From the NCBI GenBank assembly GCA_027071075.1, contig JALSUU010000085.1:1-34867 (forward strand): a stretch of 34,867 nt of DNA. Direction: 5' to 3'. The translations under genes were made by a program, and so were the position numbers. How positions within the stretch are numbered: the stretch's first letter is position 1; each line of letters begins with the position of its first letter. This DNA comes from Sulfurimonas sp. Its GTDB lineage: Bacteria > Campylobacterota > Campylobacteria > Campylobacterales > Sulfurimonadaceae. The notes beneath the pieces were generated by a model, which was given only the letters and a program-made list of their open reading frames with translations, did not search any database and was not told where the DNA came from. Below, one piece after another: positions 20,109 to 28,660 of the stretch.

Positions 20109-20849
20109 TTATTTTGTTTCATTTGTATCTACAACTGAGTTACGAGAGACTACACTTCTTGTGTCTGGAATTAAAAAACCATACCAACTCGCTGTTCCAT
20201 CACCCTCAAACCACTCTCTATACCAAGGTGTATTTGCCCTATTTACCTCGCTCCATTCTATCCATGGTTCTGGTTCAATTGCTCTATAGTACGCTGCACT
20301 TTTAGGCTTATCAATTCTATCATAGAGACCTGCTATAGTTTCATTAAGAGCGGCCTCAGCCATATAGAGATTAGTCAGCATAGTATCAACAACACTATAG
20401 TACATAGAGTTTGGATACTCTCTTTTAAATTTATTTGCTTCTTTAATAGCCTCTTTCACAAGTACCTGATCTCGTCTTGGATTTGGTAATGCCATATATT
20501 TTGCTTTTATTTTTAAAAACTCTGCGAACTCTTTTTCATTATAGTTTGCGTAGCGTTTTATATACTCATCCAAATAGTGTTCTGCTAAGATATACTCTTC
20601 ATAGTACATATGAGAAATTGCAAGTATCATTGTAGCTTCAGGGAGAAGAGGTGAACCGACATGTTCACTCTGTAGTGAGGAGTAGTAGTTATCTGCTTTG
20701 TCAATATTTCCAGCAGAAATTGACTCCACAATTTTTCCATACCAATATAGAGCAGGCTTATTATACTCTTCTAACTCTTTAGCACATGAGCTAAAGAGGA
20801 GCATCAAACTCAGAGTTGCAAAGAGTAAGTTTAATTTTTGTAATTTCAT
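20109..20849 (-). CDS. bamD: Outer membrane assembly lipoprotein BamD
   Basis: A 246-residue lipoprotein. The signal peptide ends in lipobox LLFSSC (C22), followed by TPR-like helices: KPALYWYGKIVESISAGNIDKADNYYSSL, YYEEYILAEHYLDEYIKRY and VKEAIKEANKFKREYPNS. This matches BamD/ComL, the essential lipoprotein partner of BamA in beta-barrel assembly. The C-terminus differs from the enterobacterial form and ends in a Trp-rich stretch (EPEPWIEWSEV). Lon follows at 12 bases. Confidence 0.85.
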   Translation of the reverse strand: MKLQKLNLLFATLSLMLLFSSCAKELEEYNKPALYWYGKIVESISAGNIDKADNYYSSLQSEHVGSPLLPEATMILAISHMYYEEYILAEHYLDEYIKRYANYNEKEFAEFLKIKAKYMALPNPRRDQVLVKEAIKEANKFKREYPNSMYYSVVDTMLTNLYMAEAALNETIAGLYDRIDKPKSAAYYRAIEPEPWIEWSEVNRANTPWYREWFEGDGTASWYGFLIPDTRSVVSRNSVVDTNETK

Positions 20850-20906
20850 AAGTATAGTATCCTTTATTAGCCTGCTATTTTATCTAAAAGAGTTTTGATT
20901 TTATTT

Positions 20907-20927
20907 AAGGGTGGTTCTAAAACCCTT
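20907..20927 (-). terminator. Hairpin at the end of the MFS transporter gene
   Basis: AAGGGT and ACCCTT arms flank GGTTCTAAA and touch the stop codon of the MFS gene. Flanks are AT-rich on both sides. It may end the MFS transcript before bamD, but the stem is only 6 bp. Confidence 0.35.
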
Positions 20928-22252
20928 TATTTGCTTATTTTAGACTTTATTTCATCCTCTTGCATCTGTGATGTAACATACTTTATCACAACTACTTTTT
21001 CTGTTTCATTAATATACCACTCTGCGATATGTTCACTCTCTAAAGCATATAGTTTATCAAAATCCACTTCTGCTTCATCTATGTAAAGATGTGAATGTCT
21101 CACAGGATTTTGCAGTTTAAAGGCTGTCCATACTAGCCAAAGAACAATCACAGCACCAAGAGTAATTCCAAGTGTTTCTCTATCGCTTATATCAAGATAA
21201 AGACCAGCGAATGTACCTCCTAAAAATGTAAAGAAGTAAGCCGCCGAGTTAGCAATACCTAAAGCAGCACCTTTTTGATGTACTTTTGCAAACTTAGATA
21301 TCATAGACTGAACAAGTGGCTCCATCATATTAAAACCTATAAAAAAGAAAATAACACCAAAAACAAAAACTGTACTAGAAGTTGTAAATCCCATAATAAG
21401 AAACGATGCAAGAAAAAGCACTATAGAGAGTAAAAATATCTGTTTTGGTATATTTCTCTTTTCACCAAATACAGCAGCAGGTCCCATGGCAATAAGTCCA
21501 GCTATCATTGCAGGTGCATATACCTTCCAAAGTTCTGCTTTCTCCCAAGAGAATCCATATTCAGGTTTTGTGAGTATGATTGGTATTAAAACAAAGGCGA
21601 TGGTCATTAAACCTTTTTGCATTGCATTTATTATTATCATATTAAGAAGATTGTTATCTTTTAAAATATCTGCTGTTTTCGTTTTATTATGATAAATATG
21701 CTTAATTTTTGGCGGTGTTGGTACTTTTAGAAAAAGAACTCCAATCGCTAAAATTGCTAAAGCTGCCGTAATTAAAAAGATAACGCTAATACCAAAATTC
21801 GCTGCAATAACAGGACCAAGTGCCATAGCAAGAGCAAAACTCATAGCAATAAACCCACCCATTATAGCCATAGCATGCCCACGCGTTTTTTCTTCAACTA
21901 AATCAGCTATCATCGCTGTTACAACAGAACCTATCGCTCCTGCACCTTGTAAAAAACGCCCAAACATAAGTGTATATATATCTGTAGAGTATGCACAAAC
22001 CAATGAACCTATCAAAAATATAATAAGACCAAATAAAATGGTAGGTTTTCTACCATATTTATCACTCATTGTTCCAAATGGAATCTGAAAAATTGCTTGA
22101 GTGAGGGCATATCCCCCAACAACAACACCTACTAAAAATCCTGTTGCATGTTCTAAATCAAGAGCATATACAGATAAAACAGGGAGGACAAGAAAGAGTC
22201 CTAGAAATCTAAGAAACAAAATAGAAGAGAGAGGAAGTACTTTTTTAAACAT
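20927..22252 (-). CDS. MFS transporter, YajR-like
   Basis: A 441-residue major facilitator with 12 predicted helices. Motif A is clear after TM2 (FGTMSDKYGRKPTIL) and helix 4 carries GRFLQGAGAIGS. The sequence resembles the YajR group of drug/proton antiporters. After the last helix a soluble tail of about 55 residues (VDFDKLYALESEHIAEWYI, KVVVIKYVTSQMQ) could be a short form of the ferredoxin-like YAM domain of YajR; that is inference. Substrate cannot be predicted. It is divergent from rdgB with overlapping promoters. Confidence 0.85.
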   Translation of the reverse strand: MFKKVLPLSSILFLRFLGLFLVLPVLSVYALDLEHATGFLVGVVVGGYALTQAIFQIPFGTMSDKYGRKPTILFGLIIFLIGSLVCAYSTDIYTLMFGRFLQGAGAIGSVVTAMIADLVEEKTRGHAMAIMGGFIAMSFALAMALGPVIAANFGISVIFLITAALAILAIGVLFLKVPTPPKIKHIYHNKTKTADILKDNNLLNMIIINAMQKGLMTIAFVLIPIILTKPEYGFSWEKAELWKVYAPAMIAGLIAMGPAAVFGEKRNIPKQIFLLSIVLFLASFLIMGFTTSSTVFVFGVIFFFIGFNMMEPLVQSMISKFAKVHQKGAALGIANSAAYFFTFLGGTFAGLYLDISDRETLGITLGAVIVLWLVWTAFKLQNPVRHSHLYIDEAEVDFDKLYALESEHIAEWYINETEKVVVIKYVTSQMQEDEIKSKISK

Positions 22253-22271
22253 TTAAAACCTTTATATATAG

Positions 22272-22277
22272 TATAAT
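22272..22277 (+). promoter_or_regulatory. -10 box for rdgB
   Basis: TATAAT in TATAGTATAATTTCG, 60 bases before the TTG start of rdgB. It lies within the near-palindrome GTATAATT-TCGC-AATTATATAC, whose other arm contains the opposing -10 box. Confidence 0.5.
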
Positions 22278-22283
22278 TTCGCA

Positions 22284-22289
22284 ATTATA
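22284..22289 (-). promoter_or_regulatory. -10 box for the MFS transporter gene
   Basis: Reads TATAAT on the minus strand, about 32 bases before the ATG at 22252. It faces the rdgB -10 box only 6 bases away, so the two promoters overlap and polymerase binding may be mutually exclusive. Confidence 0.45.
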
Positions 22290-22337
22290 TACAAAAGATG
22301 ATTAACGATACCATTAATAAAGTTTAAGGAAAAACAT

Positions 22338-22925
22338 TTGAAATTAGTTTTAGCTACATCTAATAAAGGGAAAGTAAGAGAGATTAAAGAACTCTGCCCT
22401 GAATATGAGGTTATCCCATATAGTGAACTCATAGAAGAGTTTGAAATCATAGAAGATGCAGATACATTTAAAGAAAATGCACTCATTAAAGCGCGTGCTG
22501 TTTATGCCGCACTTGATGATGCAGAGCTTATAGTCGTTGCTGATGATAGTGGGATAAGTGTTGATGTTTTAGGGGGTGCTCCTGGTATCTATAGTGCAAG
22601 ATATGGTGGTGAAAATGCTACTGATAAAGAGAACTTACAGACCTTAATGACAAATATTAAAAAAGCAGGTGTCAAGAGTTCTCCTGCTTTTTATACAGCA
22701 GCTATTGCCATAGTTACAAAAGATATTGAGAGAACAGTCCATGGATGGATGTATGGAACAGCTTTAACGGAGGCGCAAGGGGATGGAGGATTTGGTTATG
22801 ACCCAATGTTTATACCTCTAGGATATGATAAAACATTGGGTGAACTTGACAATGAGATAAAGAGAAAACTCTCTCATCGTTCAAAAGCATTAAGTCTTAT
22901 GAAAAAAGTTTTAAAAACTTTATAA
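22338..22925 (+). CDS. rdgB: XTP/dITP pyrophosphatase (Ham1/RdgB family)
   Basis: A 195-residue Ham1 family enzyme. The signature residues are present: LATSNKGKVREI at the N-terminus, VADDSGISVDVLGGAPGIYSARY, GDGGFGYDPMFIP and LSHRSKAL at the end. It hydrolyses non-canonical purine triphosphates (ITP, XTP, dITP) to monophosphates, keeping deaminated bases out of DNA and RNA. TTG is the start codon, with AAGGA 7 bases upstream; there is no ATG near the conserved N-terminus. The gene is convergent with uppP and its stop overlaps the end of the 30-codon ORF on the other strand. Confidence 0.96.
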   Translation: MKLVLATSNKGKVREIKELCPEYEVIPYSELIEEFEIIEDADTFKENALIKARAVYAALDDAELIVVADDSGISVDVLGGAPGIYSARYGGENATDKENLQTLMTNIKKAGVKSSPAFYTAAIAIVTKDIERTVHGWMYGTALTEAQGDGGFGYDPMFIPLGYDKTLGELDNEIKRKLSHRSKALSLMKKVLKTL

Positions 22926-23012
22926 GAGTCTGAGGCTTAGAGTATAAAATTTGTCTTCTATATCATCTAAAAATTTATGTAACTGGTCTCTGTATTTGTT
23001 AAGAGTTTGCAT
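22920..23012 (-). CDS. Unlisted 30-aa ORF with strong Shine-Dalgarno, possible type I toxin-like peptide
   Basis: Read on the minus strand, AAAGGAGATATT precedes an ATG that opens 30 codons (MQTLNKYRDQLHKFLDDIED, then KFYTLSLRLL) and a TAA. Leu, Phe and Ile at positions 4, 11, 15, 18, 22, 25 and 29 follow a 3-4 spacing, so the peptide could form an amphipathic helix. Net charge is near zero and there is no membrane segment. The ORF is too short for the ORF track. It lies wholly within the rdgB-uppP gap apart from a 6 base overlap with the rdgB end. An inverted repeat brackets it, with a TATAAA box in each arm pointing inward. No homologue is recognised; translation is inferred from the ribosome binding site. 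Confidence 0.5.
   Translation of the reverse strand: MQTLNKYRDQLHKFLDDIEDKFYTLSLRLL
22943..22948 (+). promoter_or_regulatory. Inward -10-like box, antisense to the 30-aa ORF
   Basis: TATAAA in GAGTATAAAATTTG on the plus strand. Transcription from here would run antisense across the ORF and its ribosome binding site. Confidence 0.3.
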
Positions 23013-23055
23013 AATATCTCCTTTAGACTTGAGTATTTACAAGAAATAAGCAAAT

Positions 23056-23061
23056 TTTATA
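23056..23061 (-). promoter_or_regulatory. Inward -10-like box upstream of the 30-aa ORF
   Basis: On the minus strand GGTATAAAATTTGC places TATAAA about 44 bases before the ATG, giving a leader of roughly 37 bases. No clear -35 box is present. Confidence 0.35.
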
Positions 23062-23066
23062 CCACT

Positions 23067-23837
23067 CTAATGAAATAGTATAAGAAGAACAACTCCAAAA
23101 ACTATTCTATAGACTCCAAATGAGACAAAGGTAAACTTCTCTAAGAATTTCAAAAAGAGTTTAATAGTAAGATATGCAACTATAAAAGAGACAATAAAGC
23201 CTACTCCAAGAGTCAAAAAATTTGTATCACTAAACTCTTTATAATGTTTGAGTAAATCGTAGGCACTAACCGCACTCATTACAGGAAAAGCAAGTAAAAA
23301 ACTAAACTCAGCACTCGCTTTTCTACTCAAACCGACAAGCAGTGCTCCTATTATAGTAGAACCTGCCCTACTAGTTCCAGGAATAAGGGCAAATACTTGC
23401 GCAACTCCAATCACTAAAGATTGTTTGAGTGTTACTTTCTCTACATCATCTATAAGCTCTTCTTCATTAGGAATAAAAAACTTCTCTACAATAAGAAAAA
23501 TTATACCTCCCACTATAAACATTGTAGCCACAATATTAATACTAAAAAGCTCTTTGATTTGATGGGCAAACAGAAACCCTACTATACCAATAGGCAAAAA
23601 TGCTAAAAAAACTTTCATCCACAAATCAATCTTCTTCAATGTAAATTTCTCTTTATAGTTAAAAACAACTGCTAAAATAGCAGCAAATTGAATAATAACT
23701 TCATAGGCTTTTGTCACACTTGTTTGATTAATCCCTAAGAAATGACTTGCAACTATTAAATGTCCAGTAGATGAGATAGGTAAGAACTCTGTAAAACCTT
23801 CTATAATTCCTAAAAAAATTGAATCAAATATACTCAT
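23067..23837 (-). CDS. uppP: Undecaprenyl-diphosphatase
   Basis: A 256-residue polytopic membrane protein of the BacA/UppP family. The two active-site repeats are present: [20 protein letters not shown] at the N-terminus and [20 protein letters not shown] near residue 155, followed by [14 protein letters not shown]. It dephosphorylates undecaprenyl pyrophosphate to recycle the lipid carrier for peptidoglycan and glycan synthesis, and gives bacitracin tolerance in other species. It is convergent with rdgB, and GGAG precedes the ATG. Its stop codon lies in the right arm of the inverted repeat, so read-through would enter the 30-codon ORF. Confidence 0.96.
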   Translation of the reverse strand: MSIFDSIFLGIIEGFTEFLPISSTGHLIVASHFLGINQTSVTKAYEVIIQFAAILAVVFNYKEKFTLKKIDLWMKVFLAFLPIGIVGFLFAHQIKELFSINIVATMFIVGGIIFLIVEKFFIPNEEELIDDVEKVTLKQSLVIGVAQVFALIPGTSRAGSTIIGALLVGLSRKASAEFSFLLAFPVMSAVSAYDLLKHYKEFSDTNFLTLGVGFIVSFIVAYLTIKLFLKFLEKFTFVSFGVYRIVFGVVLLILFH

Positions 23838-23949
23838 TTACACTCCAGATTGAAAATTATTATTTTTTAGCGACATTTAAATAAAAAAATTGGATTTTTT
23901 GTGTTAAAATTCTAAAAAGTGTATAGTAACATAATATAAAGGCTAAAAA

Positions 23950-24342
23950 ATGAATTTACTAATTGTTGACGACAGTAAAATTGTAAGACGAGTGCTTACA
24001 AATACAATGCGACGCTACTTTAAGGCACCTGAGTGGCCAGAGCTTAAAATATTTGAAGCCGAAGATGGTTTAGAAGCTATGGAAGTTATGAAAAAAGAGC
24101 AAGTAGACATCATGCTCCTTGATTGGAATATGCCAAATATGAACGGTGAAGAGGTTGTTGATGCAGTCCGAAAAAACAAAGCATGGAATAAGACCCGAAT
24201 CATTATGGCAACAACAGAGGGCTCTAAAGCGAGTGTACTCAAAATGATTAAAAAAGGCGCAAATGGATATATGGTTAAACCATTCCAAGAAGATGCAATC
24301 TTTAAAACACTCAACACTATTACAGCGAGAATGGCGAATTAA
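23950..24342 (+). CDS. Orphan single-domain response regulator (CheY-like)
   Basis: A 130-residue receiver with the full set of conserved residues: LIVDDSKIVRRVL, IMLLDWNMPNMNG, IMATTEG and YMVKPF. It carries a few extra residues after helix 1 (YFKAPEWPELKIF). Trp next to the phospho-Asp and the MVKPF ending resemble chemotaxis CheY more than transcriptional regulators. No kinase or chemotaxis gene is adjacent. A TATAGT lies about 22 bases upstream and AAAGG serves as ribosome binding site. The partner kinase or flagellar switch target cannot be told from sequence. Confidence 0.92.
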   Translation: MNLLIVDDSKIVRRVLTNTMRRYFKAPEWPELKIFEAEDGLEAMEVMKKEQVDIMLLDWNMPNMNGEEVVDAVRKNKAWNKTRIIMATTEGSKASVLKMIKKGANGYMVKPFQEDAIFKTLNTITARMAN

Positions 24343-24377
24343 TTCCTCAGAATCTTAAAACTTTAAAATTATTTCGA

Positions 24378-24383
24378 TATAAT
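24378..24383 (+). promoter_or_regulatory. -10 box for the aminotransferase-hisZ-purA operon
   Basis: TATAAT in TTCGATATAATACGAGG, 41 bases before the ATG at 24424. It is the only good promoter signal between the response regulator and carA, so it may drive the aminotransferase, HisZ-like, purA, fliJ-like and motE-like genes. Confidence 0.55.
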
Positions 24384-24423
24384 ACGAGGTTTTTTAATTT
24401 AAACTTCAGTAGGAAATATAAAT

Positions 24424-25536
24424 ATGTTACTTTTTACACCTGGTCCAACTCCAGTACCACAGAATGTTCGCAATGCGATGAGTGATGAGACTATGCACCA
24501 TCGTACACCTGAGTTTGAAGCTATCTTTGAGCAAACTCGTTCACATCTTTTTAAGCTTTTTAAGACGGATGAAGTGATTATGCTTGCTTCAAGTGGAACG
24601 GGTGCTATGGAAGCGGCTGTTATTAATCTCTGCCACAACACACTTTTAAGTATCAACAGTGGAAAGTTTGGAGAGCGTTTTGGAAAAATCGCACTTGCTC
24701 ATGGACTTAAAAATGTAGAGATTAAAAATGAGTGGGATACTCCAGCTTCTGTCGAAGCCGTTGTTGATGCACTCAAAGCAAATCCAGAGATTGATGCAAT
24801 CGCTATTCAGATAAGTGAATCAGCAGGTGGTCTTCGACACTCGGTTGAAGAGATAGCAGCTGCTGCCAAAGAGATAAACCCTCAGATAATGATTATTGCT
24901 GATGGAATTACAGCTGTTGGTGTCGAGCCTATTGATGTAAACAACATTGATGCACTCCTTGCAGGAAGCCAAAAAGCTTTAATGCTTCCTCCTGGTCTCT
25001 CACTTCTTGGTTTAAGTAATGCAGCTATTAAAAAAATAGGTGCAGGAAAAGGGTATTACCTGAACCTCGCATCAGAGATAAAGAAACAGAAACAAAACAC
25101 TACTGCGTATACGGCTGCTACTACTTTAACTATCGGTCTTTTAGAAGTTTTAGAGACTATTGAAGCTGATGGTGGTGTCGATGCACTTTATAGAAGAACT
25201 CAAACAAGAGCAGAAGCTGTTACAGCAGCACTTCAAGCGCTAGATTTACATATTTATCCAACACGACCTGCTCCATCAATGACAACTATTGATGATGCAG
25301 ATGCAAGTGCAATTAGAAAGATTCTTAAAGAGGATTTTGATGTAAATGTTGCAGGTGGTCAAGATCATTTAAAGGGTAAAATTTTTAGAATTAACCAAAT
25401 GGGTCTTATAAATGATTATGAAATGGCATGGGTTGTGAATGCAGTTGAGTTAGCACTTGCTAAAATCGGTCGTAGAGTTTATGATGGAACTGCAAACAGA
25501 ATCTTTAATGAGATTACTTTTAAAATGGGAAAATAG
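24424..25536 (+). CDS. Class V aminotransferase (serine/alanine-glyoxylate type)
   Basis: A 370-residue PLP enzyme of the class V aminotransferases. It shows LFTPGPTPVPQNV, the HHRTPEF motif, the cofactor loop ASSGTGAMEAAV, IADGITAVGVEPID and the Schiff-base K184 in GSQKALMLPPG. This matches the serine-pyruvate/alanine-glyoxylate/serine-glyoxylate group. Amino-donor specificity cannot be fixed by reading; a role in glycine/serine interconversion or as phosphoserine aminotransferase substitute is possible. The stop is directly followed by the ATG of the HisZ-like gene with no gap. Confidence 0.88.
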   Translation: MLLFTPGPTPVPQNVRNAMSDETMHHRTPEFEAIFEQTRSHLFKLFKTDEVIMLASSGTGAMEAAVINLCHNTLLSINSGKFGERFGKIALAHGLKNVEIKNEWDTPASVEAVVDALKANPEIDAIAIQISESAGGLRHSVEEIAAAAKEINPQIMIIADGITAVGVEPIDVNNIDALLAGSQKALMLPPGLSLLGLSNAAIKKIGAGKGYYLNLASEIKKQKQNTTAYTAATTLTIGLLEVLETIEADGGVDALYRRTQTRAEAVTAALQALDLHIYPTRPAPSMTTIDDADASAIRKILKEDFDVNVAGGQDHLKGKIFRINQMGLINDYEMAWVVNAVELALAKIGRRVYDGTANRIFNEITFKMGK

Positions 25537-26394
25537 ATGATATTAGAGCATGAGATTCCTAACGGTACAAAACTCTACTTTGGCAACTCTGCTAAGGTAA
25601 AACGCCATATCGAAAATGTAGCAAGTGAAATCCTTGATGCAAATGGATATGAGGAGATAGTAACACCTATCTTTTCATACCACCAACACCTTAGTATTGC
25701 CGATCAAAGAGAACTTATTCGTGTGAATGATGCAAAAAACAATGCCCTCTCTCTTCGTGCCGATTCTACTATTGATGTTGTGCGTATCATTGAGAAGCGT
25801 TTAGGTAAAAATACTGCACAAAAAAAATGGTTCTATATTCAACCTGTGGTGACTTATCCTACAACTGAACAGTATCAAGTAGGTGTTGAGTACATGGGTG
25901 AGACAAAACTCTCCTCAGTTGCATCACTCGCCCTTAATATCTTTGAAAGGTTAGAGGTACAACCTTTGATGCAGATATCAAACATCAAAATACCAGAACT
26001 TCTTGTAGAGATGTTTGAGAGTTTAACTATTGATGATTTTAGACATATAAATATAGATAAGTTTATCTCTCTTAAGCAAGAGTGGCTCACAAAACTTGTC
26101 TATCTTCAGTATGTTGAGCAGATTGATGAAGTTATGGCAATAGCCCCACAAGCAATTACAAATGAACTTCAAAAGATGAAAGATTTATGCTCAGAAATGG
26201 AGTGTAAAAACACAGTGCTTGCACCTATGTACTATGCAAAAATGCTCTACTATGATGAACTCTTTTTCAGATGTATAGCAGGAAATGAAGTCTTCGCTCG
26301 CGGTGGAAGATATAAAAATGCAGATCTTACATCAGTAGGTTTTGCGATATACACAGATGCACTCTGTGAAGAAATAATAAGTAAGGAAAAGTAG
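25537..26394 (+). CDS. hisZ: HisZ-like class II aminoacyl-tRNA synthetase paralogue (ATP phosphoribosyltransferase regulatory subunit)
   Basis: A 285-residue protein with the catalytic-core fold of histidyl-tRNA synthetase ([41 protein letters not shown]) but no anticodon-binding domain. That architecture is typical of HisZ, which activates short-form HisG in histidine synthesis. At 285 residues it is shorter than most HisZ proteins, and no hisG or other his gene is nearby. It abuts the aminotransferase gene and overlaps purA by one base. The functional call assumes a short-form HisG elsewhere in the genome. Confidence 0.7.
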   Translation: MILEHEIPNGTKLYFGNSAKVKRHIENVASEILDANGYEEIVTPIFSYHQHLSIADQRELIRVNDAKNNALSLRADSTIDVVRIIEKRLGKNTAQKKWFYIQPVVTYPTTEQYQVGVEYMGETKLSSVASLALNIFERLEVQPLMQISNIKIPELLVEMFESLTIDDFRHINIDKFISLKQEWLTKLVYLQYVEQIDEVMAIAPQAITNELQKMKDLCSEMECKNTVLAPMYYAKMLYYDELFFRCIAGNEVFARGGRYKNADLTSVGFAIYTDALCEEIISKEK

Positions 26395-27641
26395 TGAAAG
26401 CAGATTTAATAGTAGGAATCCAGTGGGGCGATGAAGGAAAGGGAAAAATAGTAGATAGACTTGCTTGCGAATATGACATGGTATGTCGTTCTCAAGGGGG
26501 TCATAATGCTGGTCATACTATCTGGGTTGATGGTGTAAAATTTGCACTCCACCTAGTTCCTTCAGGTGTACTCAATCCTAAGGCTATCAATGTTGTAGGA
26601 AATGGTGTAGTACTCTCTCCTGAGTCTATCATCAAAGAGATGGTTCAGTTTGACAACTTGGAAGGTCGTCTTTTTATCTCTGATAAAGCACACCTAAACC
26701 TTTACTACCATGCACTTGTAGACCAAGCAAAAGAGCGCCTTAAGGGTGACAAGGCTATTGGTACAACTGGTAAAGGAATTGGACCTGCTTATGCAGATAA
26801 AATCAACCGTACTGGTTTTCGTGTGGGTGAACTTTTAAACCCTGCAAAACTTACAACTTCTATTATCGAGTATTTTGAGCAAAACCGTCAAATCTTTGAT
26901 ATTTATGAAATTCCTACACCTATAAAGTCTGAATTGCTTACAGAACTCGAAGGCTACAAAGAAAAACTTGCTCCTTTTATTACCGATACTACACAACTTG
27001 TTTGGAAAGCTCTTGATGATAAGAAGCGCATACTTTTAGAGGGTGCACAGGGTACACTTTTGGATATTGACCATGGTACTTATCCATTTGTAACTTCATC
27101 TGCTACTGTGAGTGCTGGTGCTTGTACTGGTTTGGGTATCAATCCAAAAGATATCGGTAAGGTTATCGGTATTGTAAAAGCATACTGTACTCGCGTTGGA
27201 AATGGACCTTTTCCATCTGAAGATTTTGGCGAAGATGGTCAGCGTTTAGGGGAACAAGGGCATGAGTTTGGTACAACAACGGGTCGTGCTCGTCGTTGTG
27301 GTTGGTTTGATGCAGTTGCAACTCGCCATGCAGCGAGACTCAATGGTTGTGATGAGTTAGCGCTTATGAAACTTGATGTTTTGGATGGTTTTGATGTAGT
27401 AAAACTCTGCGTAGCTTATGAGCTAAATGGCGAAGAGATTGACTATATGCCATCAAACTTAGAGGATGTAAAACCAATCTATAAAACTTTTAAAGGTTGG
27501 AACAACTCTGTTGGAGCAAGAACATTTGATGCACTCCCTAAAGATGCACAAGAGTTTGTGAAAACTATAGAAGAAATCAGTAAAACAAAAGTTGGCATCA
27601 TCTCAACTTCGCCTGAGAGAGATGATACAATCATTCTCTAA
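26394..27641 (+). CDS. purA: Adenylosuccinate synthetase
   Basis: Full-length PurA of 415 residues. The GTP-binding loop [54 protein letters not shown] and [11 protein letters not shown] are all intact. It condenses IMP with aspartate using GTP, the first committed step to AMP. It starts at GTG, the G overlapping the TAG of the HisZ-like gene; AAGGAAAA lies just upstream. It is followed at 3 bases by the FliJ-like gene. Confidence 0.98.
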   Translation: MKADLIVGIQWGDEGKGKIVDRLACEYDMVCRSQGGHNAGHTIWVDGVKFALHLVPSGVLNPKAINVVGNGVVLSPESIIKEMVQFDNLEGRLFISDKAHLNLYYHALVDQAKERLKGDKAIGTTGKGIGPAYADKINRTGFRVGELLNPAKLTTSIIEYFEQNRQIFDIYEIPTPIKSELLTELEGYKEKLAPFITDTTQLVWKALDDKKRILLEGAQGTLLDIDHGTYPFVTSSATVSAGACTGLGINPKDIGKVIGIVKAYCTRVGNGPFPSEDFGEDGQRLGEQGHEFGTTTGRARRCGWFDAVATRHAARLNGCDELALMKLDVLDGFDVVKLCVAYELNGEEIDYMPSNLEDVKPIYKTFKGWNNSVGARTFDALPKDAQEFVKTIEEISKTKVGIISTSPERDDTIIL

Positions 27642-27644
27642 ATT

Positions 27645-28079
27645 ATGAAAACAAAATACTCTCCTTTAGTGCAGGTAAAAAAAAACATCATGCAAAAAAG
27701 TGAGAGAGTTTTACAAAGTACTAACGCAAAACTCTACAGACTCCAAGATGAACTCAAAAGTTCTATTGTAGCCTTAGACAGTATTGTTACCCCCTCAAGC
27801 GGAAAGATTTCAGAATTTTTATCTTCAAAAACACTTTTAGAATCCCAGCGACTCCTTATACAACAAAAAGAAGCTCTACTCTTTTCTGTTCAAGAAGAGA
27901 TGAAAGAAGCAAAAGCACAACTCAAAGTTGATATGATAGAGTATGAAAAATTTAACTATCTTGATCTTCAAGAGCGTAAAGAGTTTGAAGAAAGAAAAAA
28001 GAGAGAAGAAGCAAAAGAGTTAGATGAAGTAGCACTTCTTATCTACTCAAAAACTGCACAAAACAAGGAAAAAATTTGA
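27645..28079 (+). CDS. FliJ-like flagellar export chaperone
   Basis: A 144-residue, highly charged, almost entirely helical protein with long coiled-coil stretches (VQVKKNIMQKSERVLQS, IQQKEALLFSVQEEMKEA, QERKEFEERKKREEAKELDE). Length and coiled-coil layout match FliJ, the export-apparatus chaperone/stalk. In Helicobacter the gene next to purA (HP0256) has been described as a FliJ homologue, which supports the call. Its stop overlaps the TTG of the next gene (TTGA). Confidence 0.65.
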   Translation: MKTKYSPLVQVKKNIMQKSERVLQSTNAKLYRLQDELKSSIVALDSIVTPSSGKISEFLSSKTLLESQRLLIQQKEALLFSVQEEMKEAKAQLKVDMIEYEKFNYLDLQERKEFEERKKREEAKELDEVALLIYSKTAQNKEKI

Positions 28080-28585
28080 AACTTTTACTACTACTAACTA
28101 TTATATACTCTAACATTTTTGCACTCCAAACAAGTGATAGACTCTTTGAGTGTACTGAAATATTTAAAGAACGAAAAAGTGAACTTCTTGTAGAACTTGA
28201 GCGTATAGATGAGCAAAAACAAGCCCTTAGTGCCCTTAAAACTGCCACAGAAGAACTTCTCAAACAAAAAGAGTCTCAACTCTCTCTTAAAGAAGATGCG
28301 GTGAATGAAAAACTTACAGAAGCTACAAAAAAAGAGGCAAGTATCAAAAAGATGCTTGCAAAAAATGAAGCTACTCTTAAAAATCTAAAAAGTACTAAAA
28401 TGAGTAAAATTGCTCAAACTTTTTCTAAAATGAAAGCAGCTTCTGCATCAAACATACTCTCAGAGATGCCCTCGCATGATGCTATAACAATTTTACAAGC
28501 ACTTAAGCCAAAAGTAGTTGGGAAGATTTTAACAAAAATGGACGCAAAAAAAGCTTCAGAACTCACACAACTTTTAAACAAATAG
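28076..28585 (+). CDS. Exported coiled-coil protein with MgtE_N-like C-terminus (MotE-like)
   Basis: A 169-residue protein with an N-terminal signal peptide (KLLLLLTIIYSNIFA), a long coiled coil (about 25-110) and a C-terminal MgtE N-domain-like helical region (AASASNILSEMPSHDAITIL, KPKVVGKILTKMDAKKASEL). This matches the periplasmic MotE-type proteins next to fliJ-like genes in this phylum, implicated in flagellar motor stator function. The TTG start overlaps the previous stop by 4 bases. The next gene, DUF507, follows after a 75 bp gap with its own possible promoter. Confidence 0.65.
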   Translation: MKLLLLLTIIYSNIFALQTSDRLFECTEIFKERKSELLVELERIDEQKQALSALKTATEELLKQKESQLSLKEDAVNEKLTEATKKEASIKKMLAKNEATLKNLKSTKMSKIAQTFSKMKAASASNILSEMPSHDAITILQALKPKVVGKILTKMDAKKASELTQLLNK

Positions 28586-28660
28586 TCTTTATCTAATAAG
28601 ACTTTTACCTTACTTATTGTAAAATGTCCAAATTTAATAAATAAGTAGGGTCATCATACA

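Larger units (their letters stand above)
22937..23070. repeat. Near-perfect inverted repeat enclosing the 30-aa ORF
   Basis: The left arm TTAGAGTATAAAATTTG (22937-22953) matches the reverse complement of the right arm CAAATTTTATACCACTCTAA (23051-23070) except for two extra bases. The loop is about 97 bases. The right arm includes the uppP stop codon, and the left arm is within codons 20-25 of the small ORF. The arms are too far apart for a terminator; they could pair as 5' and 3' ends of an RNA or be terminal repeats of a small element. I see no target-site duplication. Confidence 0.7.

Noticed and set aside
22262-22486. Minus-strand 74-aa ORF over the rdgB start
   Set aside because: It is antisense to the conserved RdgB N-terminus and contains both candidate promoters.
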